From Branchiostoma floridae (taxonomy: Eukaryota > Chordata > Leptocardii > Amphioxiformes > Branchiostomatidae), in the NCBI RefSeq assembly GCF_000003815.2, contig NC_049983.1, positions 4,877,817 through 4,932,871 on the forward strand: a stretch of 55,055 bases of DNA, read 5' to 3'. Below, piece by piece: positions 12,505 through 26,100 of this stretch (position 1 is its first letter; every line of letters begins with the position of its first letter). The translations under genes and the position numbers were made by a program. The notes below the pieces were generated by a model. That model saw only the letters and a program-made list of their open reading frames with translations. It was not told the DNA's origin and ran no database searches.

Positions 12505-14455
12505 TTTACAGTGGACTGCTGATTTTTTACCTGTTGACCTCTACACTGATACTGTGACTTAACATTAGTCAGCTACAACCGTACATGTAATATGTGCTCT
12601 GTACATGACAAATTTTAATAGCATGTTTACTCCAGAAAATACAGCACCAGTAGTTCCACAGGGTCTGCTGGTGACGTAACCTGTTCTGTGACATGATGAA
12701 AACATCAAGAAGATTGCGCCCTTATGAACCATGTTCCTCTGTACTTAATATGTGCTGCTATCCATATATATGCGGCAATTTACATTTTGCATTCTGATCA
12801 CTGGGGATCATGCCAAATCCCAATCTATCTACAAAATGAAATAAGCATGAATTAGACACCCAAGATTTGGTCAAACCATTTAATGTTAATGGCACGGCAT
12901 GCCATGTAGTCAGGACGGCGCTTTCCCCTATGGGACTGAGGACAATTCAAATTAATTTTCTTTCCACCAAGGAAAAGGTGACATTTAGTAGGTGTTGAGC
13001 ACAATGATTTAATGCCATTTGGGCTGCATGCTTGGTGGATCCATAATGCATGAGGCTGTTTTCCCTTCAGTTCCGCTGGTGCATCGATTTGGCTATAGGA
13101 GGTGAGATTCTTGAGGTGATGTATTCTCTGCTTGGCTTTAATCATGGAGTATTATTGATTTCTTACAGCTAACAAACTGAATTTTCCTTCAACATTATTG
13201 CAGGTTGAGAATGGCCATTTCATGAGGAAATGTGTGGCTCTAATTATAATCCTGTACCTCAGATATGGGGGAAACTGATTTAAATTTGCTTATTTGAAGA
13301 TAACCTTTCATGTAGGTCAAATTTACCCGGGCGCCTTTCCATCCGTAATTTCTCACAGTTTTCTAGTTCATTGTCTTTGGACATGATTTTGGAAATGATT
13401 AGATTTTCTTTGCTTTGTGCCAACGGGATAATGAAGACAAGAATACCAGGGAATGTGGTTGCCTATAGAGGGAGGTCATGTCCTTGGAACTGTATATGGT
13501 AAAATTGTGGATGTTTGAAATCAAAACATGTCCAGATAGAATTACTATCATCAAGTTACATATTACATGGTAGGTAGTCAGTATTATTCTACTGTACATG
13601 TTTATGTTTCATGATGTACATCTACTGTAATATCAGTTGATATGAAATATAAGCTACATGTATATTCGGTACTAAGCAAATTTTGCTGAGTTAAATCGGA
13701 CTGTTAAATCAAACTGGAATTCTGAGGTTGGGTGTGATGACAGATAGTTCTATAGCCATGTATTGGGAATAGTAATGTTGCAAGTGGGCAAAAATGATGG
13801 AGTATTTCAGATATTGCCCTTTCTTCCATCAATTTGTATGTAGATGGTGAAAAGTTAATGATTATGCATATGATTTGGTTGTCCTTGCACGTACCATGGG
13901 ACTGGAGCTGAAATTTTTATTTGTAGTTGAACAGGTCACGACTCTCCTTACTTCAGTGCATGCTTTGATGGGTACATCGTTTTGTGTAGGGGATTTGGGG
14001 CAAGTGGAGGGTTTGTGCTTATAAAGGAGAACGAGATACTGATATTAACGGTTGTGGATTCTGTCAAGTCAAGAATAAAACTACTAGTAATCATTACTAG
14101 TATCTCTATTTTAGGTTTATGTACAGTCTGTTTAAACTTAGAAGCTGCATGTTTGGGGATAGGATAAGTCAAGATGATAATAATTGATATTGATGAATTT
14201 CAGTCTATGATCTTTGTTATTTGTCTGTAGGTATATACTAAGCCCCTGGGATGGAGAAGTTGGATTTTGAACTTGGACCTTGATAGTGATCTCAATTATA
14301 ACTGCATTTTGGATCTTTGGACCTATAAAATTATAATAAACAAGATGATTACTGTTTTATAGGTGACTGTTGGTCTCCTTCAACCTGTATAAGCTGTAAC
14401 TGTAGGAAGAAGTTCATTTTATCAACATCTTCAATCCAGACATATGCTACATGTG
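12505..14455. other. Intergenic DNA, nothing recognised
   Basis: About 1.95 kb without gene-like features on either strand. Confidence 0.5.
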
Positions 14456-14465
14456 TATCATATTG

Positions 14466-15436
14466 TTACCTCCATGAAATGTCATGGAGGTTATATTTTC
14501 AGTAGCGTTTGTGTGTGTGTTTGTCTGTGAACAAGATAACTCAAGAACAGCTGGATGGATTGGTTTCATACTTGGTGTGTTGGTGGGGTGTGATGAAAGC
14601 TGGAAATGGTTAGATTTTGGGCCCCCTAGCGGCTTCCCTTGGTACTGCAGTTTTGCTATCTCGTGTTCTGAACAAGCTATGGTCACAAATTATGAAGTGT
14701 TAGATAGCTCTTGTGTTTAGGAATAAGTGACTTAAGTTTGGGCCCCAGGGGCATTTTTGTCAAAAACTTCTCAAGAAGGAAACAACGAATTTTCATGATT
14801 TTTGGTATGTAGGTACTTAAAAAAATGTTGTACAAGATAAAATGCTAATCATGCAAAGTTAGAGTACTTTTGCATAATTAATGAGAATATTCTATCATAA
14901 CAGTTTTTTCAATGTATCTCCTGTCCCGGAAATGATATGGCCTTGACAATTGGGTGGTCGACAATTTTTACCGTCATGACAAAGTGTGCCAAGTTTCAGC
15001 CCCCTAACATCTAATTTTGGAACTGCAGGGGTATTTTTGTCAAGACATTCCAAAGAAGATAACTGCAGAGAGGAATGATGGATTGCCATCAGCATGCAGG
15101 TAGCTTAAGCAAAGATCATAATGATATACACGTAATGCAAATGAGGACACTATTTGCATAATTAATGAGGAAATTGTAGAATTCCATTGTTTCAATAACT
15201 TCAATAAATGTAACAAATGTAAATTATGATAGATGGAACATAAGCAGGTGCCAAGTATGCTGATTTGCATAATATATGCAAAAATTGCAATGATATTTTC
15301 TTAATGATTAATGATGGGAATTTTGTACTTGACATGTGTATGTTAGTCAATGATGAACATCACCATGTGCAAGTCCTTTGCATAAGATTGACAAAAGCTT
15401 GAATATTTCATGGAGGTATGAGGTCGCCAAACTCTA
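14466..15436 (+). mobile_element. Helitron-like non-autonomous element, copy C
   Basis: Opens with a hairpin ACCTCCATG/CATGGAGGT at 14466-14491 and ends CATGGAGGTATGAGG, then CCAAACTCTAG before T (15437). Interior blocks TGGATTGGTTTCATACTTGG and TTAGATTTTGGGCCCCCTAG are shared with the 6.4-7.3 kb copy; ATTTGCATAATTAATGAG segments recur. No coding capacity. Confidence 0.65.
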
Positions 15437-15624
15437 GTTCTACATTATTTTACTGTCCCTTTTCTTGTTACCTTGCAACTGGCCCTTGGACAAAAATTTG
15501 CAATAAATGTTGTTTTTGTTGTGTTGTCTAAGATATTGTGAACTAATATTAGTAATAATTTTCAAAATTTGATGCCAAAAACCTAACTCAATCTAATCTG
15601 AGCTGAACGGAATGCAGATGATAT

Positions 15625-16906
15625 CAAGGCTTGAAATACTACCTGCATAAGCAGGTTAGTGCAAGTAAAATTGGAGCTGTGTAGGTATTACTGGTGTCTA
15701 CCTACACCTAACCTGCACTGGTCCATGCACTGGGTTTCATACATAAATGTCATATGATTTAGGTGTATATGGATTGTTATTAGCTGCACTGAGTGTTATT
15801 AATAAAAGTATAAAAGAAAAAATAGCAATGGTTCCTGAACAATTTTATAGGATCCACTAGTGGTGCGTACCGAAGCTCACATTCCGGTTCAGGTCCGGAC
15901 TCGAGTCCAAAGATTCCGGTTCAGGTCCGGACTTATAAGTCCGGTGTTTGATGGTCGCTAATTTTCCCATATACTATATAGACACAAGCATAAAGCGACT
16001 TGCTCTAGGCGACCCATAATTTGCGTATCCGGCGCCTGCAACCACTTCTCGACCGGGCCAAGTGCTATCAAAATATTGCTTAAGATTACTGCATCATTTT
16101 CAAAGGTGTAGAAACATCGATTTTTAGTGATAACTATCGGCAAATCACGGCAAAATTCGACCTTTTCCGCTTGTTTTTTTTGACAGCCCGAAATTTCAGT
16201 GGCGCTTGCGAGGTCATAGGGGTCAATGGGATAGCCTACTGTTAATTGTAAATTTATGTACTAAAGAGATAAACAAAAGAGGTATAAAATAACTTTATAA
16301 ACCTAAAACTTTTTTTTAAATTAAAACGTGTCGGTGTTTCTTTTTAACAAGCTACTCACCCATGCTTTCAGTGAAGTATCCCGGCAAGCGGCAAATGTCA
16401 ACAGTCGCGGAGATTTGTTTTAGCTTGTTTATCTCTGAAATTTTCTTCATTTTCAGAAAATATCGGACTTAAAACCCATACCAGGAGATAAATAAATCCA
16501 CACACGTTATTTTCATGGGTAATATTGCTAAACAGAACCTGTCATTTTTGCCGCCTTGCTGGATTTTGAAAGGACTCTGGTTCCCGTGGCGCGACCATGT
16601 GCTTGGCCCGCTTATAGCGGTAGGACAATTCATTTTCGCAGAAATACGTTATTTTTCCGGCCCGTTGACTGCGATTAATAAAGTTACAAAGGCATCTAGC
16701 GTTGTTTTAGATGATACTAGTATACAACAAGAAAAAGATTTCCGGTTTTCCAGAAAACCGGTTTTCGACGTTCCGGTTTTAACCGGACTTGAACCGAAAG
16801 TTATTGCAAGTCCAAGTCCAGTGCAGGTAAAATTTGTCTGGTGCAGGTAATTTTCAATGTTACCTGCACCAGTGCAGGTTTGCAGAAAAAAGCATTACGA
16901 GCCCTG
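15625..16906 (+). mobile_element. GCR-1 element copy 2, split by a ~0.95-kb insertion
   Basis: 5' part 15625-15867 and 3' part 16821-16906 match the intact copy at 39033-39359. TGATAT flanks both outer ends (15619-15624, 16907-16912). The intervening ~950 bp has TTCCGGTTCAGGTCCGGAC twice near its left end, and GTTCCGG plus GGACTTGAACCG in inverted sense near its right end, so it is probably another transposon. The 3' end of the element lies only 38 nt before PMCA exon 1. Confidence 0.7.
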
Positions 16907-16944
16907 TGATATATGCTGTTGTGTTTTTTTCCTGCCTGTTGCAG

Positions 16945-17158
16945 TGTTGACGCCCGCCAGCAGCCATCATGGGTGAGCCTGACGAGGTAGACCAGGCGCT
17001 GCCGTACCGCGGCACGGACATGAGCGACTACGGGATCCCCTTGGACGACCTGAAGGAGCTGATGGAAGTCCGCGGGACCGAGGGCATCGCTGAAATCGAA
17101 CAGAAGTACGGAAGTGTCACAGAGATATGCAAACGTCTCAGGACGTCTCCTACAGTAG
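16945..17158 (+). CDS. ATP2B: PMCA exon 1 (5' UTR end plus start codon)
   Basis: The exon opens after a good acceptor (pyrimidine tract, TTGCAG at 16939-16944), so an upstream non-coding exon exists. ATG is at 16969 in the context ATCATGG. It encodes residues 1-63, beginning MGEPDEVDQ and containing [15 protein letters not shown], which matches the PMCA N-terminal segment. I place the donor at 17159 (GTGGGT) because the split Gly then joins TSPTV to [11 protein letters not shown], the same spacing as known PMCAs. An alternative GTAGGT donor sits 4 nt earlier but breaks the frame. Confidence 0.93.
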
Positions 17159-20100
17159 GTGGGTGTGGCTCATGTTTGTTACCCTCTGTCTTTGTGTCTG
17201 TCATAACATAACATGAGAAGTCATGGATGAAGCTTTTTAAAAAAAAAGATATGTGATGTGTGGTTTGTCGTTAGCTTTTGGTGTTGTAAAATGAAAACAA
17301 AAACAAGTAGATGGTGGGCCCCTACCGGCTTCCCATGTTATTGTACCAGGACTTCAAGTTTTGTTATTATGTGTTCTGGACATGATATAGTCTGACATGA
17401 TTTTTTAATTGAATGTAGGTTTGATCTCCCTTTTAACTGCAGGGATGATTTTGTTTCAGAATTATTTTTTAAAATGTTTGATGGATTATCAGGACTGGTA
17501 AGTTTTGTTTTACATGTCTGTTGAACCACCTTATGGTGTTACACACAAGTTTTATACTGTAAGTGTTAACAAAGCTATAAGAATGAATGCTAATTTACCT
17601 TTTTCTCCAACCATGGTAGGTCTAGAAAACAATCCTAAGGAGTTTGAGCGACGAAGACAAGTTTATGGCTCGAATATTATCCCACCAAAACCACCAAAGA
17701 CATTCTTGCAGTTAGTATGGGAAGCTCTGCAGGATACTACACTGATTATTCTGGAGATTGCAGCCATTATTTCACTAGGCTTGTCATTCTACAAACCATC
17801 CATGGATGTTCAGGACCAACGTAAGTAATGATGCCTGATATGATTTGTACAGTTACTGTTAACTAGATGGTAAGACTTGTCTAGTGTTAATCCAGTGTCC
17901 TTTGAGAACATTTACTGAAGGTACAACATTTCCCTCTTATATCAAGTTTTATTGCAAATTCTTGCCTGTGGGCTAATTGCAGGTAACATAAAAGATTCAA
18001 ACAGTGTGTAAAATACAATATCTCAAGTATAGTCTAGTCTAAAACTAGTGAAAGCTAACTCTACATCCTGGGTTATTGGGATCGACTCCTTTTTCGAAGA
18101 CAGTGGAAGACGAAAGATCCCACCCTTTCTATTATGTGTGGGTTTTGTGATGTTAAAAGGAGAACTGTTTTCTTTTTGTCAGTGAATGTGAGGAAGTTTG
18201 GGTGGAATCTGATGGCCTCTTTGAACAGCTCTTTTCTTTCTTGATTATAGAAAGAGCAGTTTGACATAAAATGTGTTTCGTCTTCCACCATGTTTGACGT
18301 ACATTGTTTGCAAGTTTTTTCACACGCAGATAGCCTCCTGTACCGCCCTCTCTCAATTTCGAGAGGGTGGGCACTAATTCTAATTTTGCTGATTGCCGAG
18401 CGTAAATCAAAATTATCTTCTAAGTGAATTTACTTTGTGACATTGTCATGAGCATCATGTCCTTTTCATTTGCAGTGGGAGGAGGAGATGAGTCGGAGGA
18501 GAAGGCCGGATGGATCGAGGGCGTGGCCATTCTTGTTTCTGTAGCAGTAGTCGTTTTTGTAACAGCATTCAATGACTGGTCCAAAGAAAGGAAGTTCAGA
18601 GGGCTGCAGAACAAAATTGAGGGCGAGCATAAATTTGCTGTCATCAGGAGTGGAGAAGTAATCCAGATCCCTGTAGGAGAAATAGTTGTTGGTGACGTCT
18701 GTCAAGTCAAGTATGGTGAGTAGACATTTCTGCCATTTTCAGCAGGAAAAACATGCTGCTAGTTATGTCATCATTTCAAAATTACAAATATCTAGCCCAC
18801 ACAAATCCAATCATTCTTACAGTTAAGGTTGGAAGTGAATAGGGATTATCAAGATCAGAGATGTTTGAATTCCATGTTCTACATGTAGGTGACTTGTTAC
18901 CTGCGGATGGCCTGGTGGTACAGTCCAATGACCTCAAAGTGGATGAGAGCTCACTAACCGGAGAGTCGGACCATGTGAAGAAAGGAGAATCAAGGGATCT
19001 CCACCTCTTGTCAGGTAATTCATTTAAGTTGACACACAGAAAAAAAAAAGTTGTAACATTAAAGTTGGTTCACACTTTTTTAATTTCTTGGTCGTGGATT
19101 TTTGCATAAAATGTCATAATTCACCAGGCTTTTACTGTACTGTACAAAAACTTGTTTGTTTCCTAATATATAGTGGTTTGCCCAAAAGCAGTTACTCAAG
19201 CAACAGGATATGATTTTTGAAACAGTCAGATGTTTCAACTGGCATCCACTAGTTTTCGTCAGCAACACTGAAGAGATCTAGTTAGAGAGGGTTGTGTCCT
19301 AGGTGTGAATTGATATATAAAAGAGATCTAGTTGAAGAACAGGTTTATCCTAACTATGAATTAAGCGCCAGATCCCATGTACCAGATAGTTCCATATGTA
19401 GCCCCTACATATCTGAAAAGCAACTTGCCGAATGGGGCCATGCAGAAGTTTGAATATGTAAAGCTTAATAGAATAAAAATGTTGTGGTTCTAATATAGGT
19501 ACCCATGTGATGGAGGGCAGTGGCAAGATGGTGGTGACAGCGGTTGGCTTGAGCTCACAGAGTGGGATCATCTTCGCTCTTCTGGGAGCCACGGCAGCAG
19601 ATAAACCTGCCGGGGGCAAGGACGACAGTAAGCTTTTTTCACACTTCTGCTTGTAGCATCGTGTGTGAACACAGGCTGGGCTCTTGTGGTTCTTTTGTAT
19701 TGTGTTCATTGAACCTGTTCTGCCATGGTTCACAGGAATGGAATAATTTTTTAAAAAGACAGAAAAAAAGATATAACCAGGTAAAGTTGTATTCTGAGTA
19801 AAAACATTTTTATACTTTGAATATGAAAATAAATTGGATGTAGTTTTGCACGTCTTTCTGGTTCGAGATCTCATCTGCTGGACAAATACACTTACATTGA
19901 TGTATTCTATTTGTTATGTGTTTTATACAATTTACAAATGTATGTGTTGACTAGTAATGATATATCTCAAAAGCCCTGCATGAGTAGGCTGTGGTAATCA
20001 GAATCCATAACTACGTTATAATTGTTCAATGTACTTTTCACTGTTCCACTTCTCTGTCATCCTCTCTATGTTTCTCACAGTGGCACATACATTGAATACT

Positions 20101-23100
20101 AAAACAGTGGTTAAGGCTAGTTCTGAATTGATTTATCTTTGTGCTTTTTAAAACCATCTATAATATACTGATAGCACTTCACTCAGTCTATGTCTCACCA
20201 AGTTTAAAGGTCCTTTGTAAGCAAAATTATTAAAATTTCCTCCAAGTCATCAAAATGCCTTCTGTGTAACACAATAATTTTTGTCGGAGATAGATAAATT
20301 AATCTGTGAATGGACAGTACAGTAAATTGAAAATAAAGAAATTTAATTATATAATTGAAAGAAACAAAAGAAGTTAAGAATTCTAGAAAGAGTTAAGATT
20401 TTCTTCAAAAATGATTGTAGATTTAAAATAAGGAACATAAGTTTGCACCTGGTGTACAAAAGCCTCCACTAGGACCTTTATACTTGACCTGAGCGTGTCA
20501 TGTCTTTCTATTTGCTGCCTGTGCCTCCTGCGTCAGCATGGATGGAGCCAGAGACTAACCCTGGTTCATCAGTACCAAAACCTACTGAAATCACCCAAAA
20601 TGATATCAAGATGGCATGGAAGGGTATGTGGACAGTAGCACAGCCTGGAGCTGTGACTGGTTTTGTAATGTACCCAGTGTGACTAGTGTTTCCCCTAAAT
20701 TAGTTTTTGAATACTTAAGTTGCTGGTGTTATATCCCCTTTAGGCCAGAATACCACTTGCTTTCTGATATGGTGTGAGCCGCACTCATGTGATGAATGCA
20801 TCCAAAAATATTGGAGGGGGGTTACTTGTGCTCTCATTCTAGGGGGGTCTGAATTTTTAAACCATCTAAAATGCAATTTCCCGCAGTTTGAAAGGAAAAT
20901 CATACACTTAAGATTGGATGTCCGTTGCTTCTTTTACTCCCATTATGTTAATCGACTACCTCTCCCTAAAATAGTAACGTTCAAAGCACAGGGAATTTGC
21001 CGTCCGTGATCTGACTCAGGTATCTGTATATATGAAAATTTTGGATTTTTGGATGCTTCAAAACAGGTCCCTAGCCAGTCCGTCAGCCCATGGAACAATC
21101 CTGCCAATTTTGTTTTGGTCATCGTGTACAAATTTCGGTCATTGAATAAGAAAATGTCTGCCTTGTGGGATTGATATTGCGCCCTATCTTGTTTTCCCAG
21201 ACTATAAAATAAAGTGTATAGCTTTGGATTCTTCATTACATTTCAAACATTTGTAACTTAAGAAATGGGAGAGCCTTGCCAGACGACCAATATCTGCACC
21301 AAACATGCAATGTCACGTGCACTATAATACTTAGTAACTTTTTTTTTCCAGTGACCAATGATAGAGGATTTATCATGGCTGTTTAGATGATTTGATTCTG
21401 GCCCGGTGGCCAATCAGACTGCTTGGCACCTGCGGCATGTGGTAAAAGAATACCAACTGCCAATCAACATGGTGTGAGAGCTAAGACTGTTGCAGAGTTA
21501 TGCACCACTCGCCAAGACCAATCCAATGAGCAAGTATTCCCCAAAATTTTTAACAAAAAAAGTGAAAATGAGGACAAACAAGTATCATGTTAACAAACAT
21601 CAGAATACATTTACAAAATCTGTGTAAAATTTCTTCCCTAGAAAAAGTGTCAAAGAATGCAGACTGGGGTATTTCGCAGACTACCAAAAAAAAGTCGCAT
21701 TGAGCAATAGAGAGCTCTACAAAACAACTGGCGCGTGGCAGGGCGTGTCGCACATGGGTCCGCTGATTGTAAAACGCAGTGCCCTAGACTACCAGGAAGT
21801 AGACAGTTTGAAGTATAAATTGTAGAGGTAGGATTCCTTCTAATTAAGACAGAGTTTTTTTAAAGATTCCAGATTTACACTGGTGGCACAGGTCAGCCTT
21901 TCTTTCAGATTTTTTTTAAGCACACAGCTGAGCTGAGTGCATCCTTCTCTAAAAAGTGCGTCCAAAGACGCAAAAACGCATGCCTGGTGGGAACACTGGG
22001 TGTGATATGAAGTTGTTTGGAGTCAAATCCAGGGCTTTAGCCAGCGTCTGTTTTTCCGTCAATTGACGTGTGTGACGGAAAAAACTTTAAACCAATCCGT
22101 CAACCTTGACGAACAAAAATCCTTGATTGAAGCAATGAGCCTTGATTGAAGCTACAGGCTTGGGGATGCCGCCCATGGTCGGAAAGCCTCACACTGTTTG
22201 TTTTGCTATTGTTTAGATTGTTGACGTGTGTCGGCGGCCTTTCGCATACGATAATCTCATTCAAAACCTGTTTTTCAAGTTCTTGGTTCAGTCCTTCTAA
22301 GTCCTGGAATAGTGCAATTTACAATCTTTGTTTGGAATCTTGACATCGTCAAAACCTTACCGGGGCAACTTAGGCTCCATGTGGCTGCAAGTACCGTAAC
22401 ATCATGCAAATCCACAAATAGTTTGATCAAAATTATAATCCTTAGGATCTAAAACATTGCAAGGTTTTCCTTAAGTGGGGGTTTGTTTTTGTTTTTGTTT
22501 TGAAGGGAAAATGCTGATGTTGTGGCGTACAGAAAAACCCACGCCAAATTATTGTTGGCACACTACTGGGTTAATTAATCGCCTTAATTCCCCAAATGCA
22601 CCAGAAACCCGCATATGAATGCATGTTTTCTCAGAAGAGTCTTTGAATTATGCTGGTCTTTACTTTACAAAATGTAACATTTCCAAACAGAGAAAAGCGA
22701 GCGAATAAGAAAAAAGTTGCCTCCAGTATGAAATCAAAGTGGCCAGGAAGGTTGAACATAGGACTAAACACACATAGTATGGTATACAACAGTTAGGTGT
22801 AGGAACCAGTACATTATACGGGTGCAAGACATTTTTTTCTTCTTCTTGGACCAATCTGAAAAAAACAGACCTGGAAAAAAATCAGAGGAACAGGTTTCGC
22901 CAATTACAAAATGGACACACTATGTCGGCAGGCATTTTGGGTCTTACTGGGGGCCAAGAAGACAACAAGAGCGAAGTCAAGTAGAGTATTAAAATAGTCA
23001 ATTGTACCATGTTTCTACAGTCAAAGATGAGACAGTTAGCCTGTATTACTTGGAGATGGGATTTTTAAATGACAGTGGGAGTCCAATAATCCACCAAACA

Positions 23101-26100
23101 GATTACTTTGTAGCAAAACTGACCAATTACCATTGTTTTGAGTATTGCCAGTTCTCGAGTTTCCACAGACAATCAGGTCCAGGTTCAGATCCGGACCTGA
23201 AAATGATCCTCTGGACCTGAATGGGACCTGGATTTCCTGTACTGGTACCTCCCCCTACCAACAGTAGATTTTTTTTCTTTCTGTCCTTTCACATCTTATT
23301 CTTTGACTTTAGATTTATTTGGGCATTCTATGGCATTCGACTATGATTATCTGTTTTCTGGTACTTTTTTTTCAATCTACGGAATATTTGTGCTTATTTT
23401 ACAGCTGCTTTGCACAATTTATTGTGTGGTCGAAAACTTTTTTTTTTTTTTTTGGAAACGGCCAAAAATTGGTGCGAGCGCGGATGTCATCCATGATAAT
23501 CAAATCAACATGGCCTTATTACCTAATAATAAAGCCATCAAATTCTTAAACAAGTACCATGACAAGACATTTTTATCATCTAAATTCTAACACTTAGATG
23601 TCAAGAATATGATGTATATACTAGTATACTTTGATATCTTTAGATACATAAACCTAAGAAAATATTTGGGTGCACTTAGGTCAGTATCCATAGCTCTACC
23701 AATCAGAGCGCGGGATCTGAGGATGCTCCCCCTCCAGCAGTTATGATCAACCAATCAGCAGTGCGTATTGCGATTACATAATGTCAGATTTGCATACCCT
23801 GCGAGCAAGTGGCGGGTACAAGCCGGAGTTGATTTTAGCGCAGTGTTTTGCGGAGAAAATGCCCAGACACGATGCTTTATTGTTCACATAGAAATTGTAT
23901 TTATAACAAAACGTCAAAGTGGTGTCATATTTTCTTCCAATGATAACATCAGTTATCTTTTGTGAACTTTGAAATCAATATAACAGTGCCATTTTATTTT
24001 ATCGTCAGGAGGTACTATATCTAAAGCTGGAGGGCGTGATATTGGTCACACAAGTTTAACAGTTTTGCAGTCAATGACGGAAATTTGTACGTGATGACGG
24101 AAAAAAATTTTGACAGAATTTTTCCGTCAATGGGAATTGCTTGACGGATAGAAATTTCAAGCTGGTTAGAGGAGCCCTGGTCAAATCAGAAGCCTTACTT
24201 TAGTATATTGTAAGTAAGTATTGTAAGTAAGAGAGTAAATGGGAGCAGATTTCCATACTTTAGACAAATACAGAGAGTCTACATCAACATGTTTCTTCAT
24301 CAAGGATTTTACTAGAAAACATTGTAATTTGTATCAACTGTCTCATTCATTTCCCTTCTCTCTATTTGTCTTTTGTCTTCTTTCATGTCTACCCTTTACA
24401 AAGTTTGTTTGCTTTGTTTTTTGTCCGAGTCAATTTCAACACCAACCCTGATATGCACATTGCCTATTGCATATACTGCCTCCTGGGTGAAAGCCCAAAG
24501 ACCTTTCTTTCTGAGAGACACAAAAACATATTCTTAAGGCTTAAGCAAAGTGAGTTCACCTATATCCCATTGTTTTTAGCTTTTTGCTACCATTCCATGA
24601 AATTGAATTATGAAAAACTGAATTGATTATAGGCATTGACCTTTATACTCATTAGTCTTCTTGTATGTTTTGCTCATCATGATAGAGTCATAGTACATGT
24701 ACATCAAGCAGTCGTTTTATAGAGACTTTGGGCTGCAGAAGCAATTCTGCCTCATTTTGACAAGGGACATCCCAGATGGAGAACGAACAGTCAGTAAATG
24801 TCAGAAGACACAGTGTGGCACTTGACTTGTATGGAAGACTGAAGAAAAACTACTATAATCATTGTTTTTCCCTTAGTAAATTCTGTCCTGCCAGGCGTGC
24901 CTACCTGGGTGTATGTGGCTACCTCAGTATGTTTTCTTTCTCATGTCAAAGTTTGTTTGTGGCATGACCTGACAACCCTCTTCTATTATCATACATTTGT
25001 ACCAGGTACATTGTACAATCATGTACACTATAGTTGCTGTAGTAACCAGCACATGCATGTATTTATTAATCTCCTCTACCACAGCATTATTTCCAGATAA
25101 GAATGCAGGTCCTTCATTAATGCATCTCCTCTTCTTTGTCAGATTGTGTCCCTTCACAGATTTTACTTGTATCTGACTTTTGTGTTAATTCCTAACGAAC
25201 CCATTCATTGATGTAAAAGCATTTCTCCCCTATGGCTTGTGATCAGTCCTGTATTACATGAACTACACCCCTGTTGTTATTCAGTCCTGTATCACTACAC
25301 CCCTCTTGTCCAAGCTCTTTTATGTCTGCTGATAACCTCCCTTTAAGACCACACTGCATGTTTCACCCATCTGCATTTTGTGCTTGCATTCAAATACCTT
25401 AGTTGTAATAAAGGACACACACTAAAATAAAGTGGGCACCCCCGATTGGGAGTCATCGCTAAGCCTTTCATGCAAGCTGAGATGGTTGGCAGAAAAACCT
25501 TATTTAATGGTGCACCTCCTTGTTTGCCACCAACTGCATCTGACATAAAGGGCAGCACCCTTTGATGTTTTTCTTATGCCACTTATTTTTCCAAATCGTT
25601 CTTGTAAAATAATCTATATGGCCAAAAAGTGTGTCCTTTATTACAAGAAATATGGTAGCATTGCAACTTATTTCACCCATCATTTTCCATTTCAGAACTT
25701 GCACTGGCTATTTCACACCCACGTCACTAGGGTCACACTGACTTTATAGTCTTGGGTCTCGGATCACTATGTTCCTTTTTTTGAAAAAAAAAACACAGAA
25801 AAAGATGACAATGCATCACAGGATATCAATCACAAACATTTGAACAAAGTCCTTGTTCTTGCTAGTGTGCTTTGAGTGGTCTGTTGCTGTAATTCAAATA
25901 AGAACAAACTCGTTAGCAGTTTTTATGCATCATTTCATCAGATTTTAAATGTGCATGTCAGAGCAAGCCAGAAAGGGGGGGGGGGAGCAGCTTTCTTTCT
26001 GAGAGACACAAAAACATATTCTTAAGGCTTAAGCAAAGAGAGTTCACCTATATCCCATTGTTTTTAGCTTTTTGCTACCATTCAATGAAATTGAATTATG

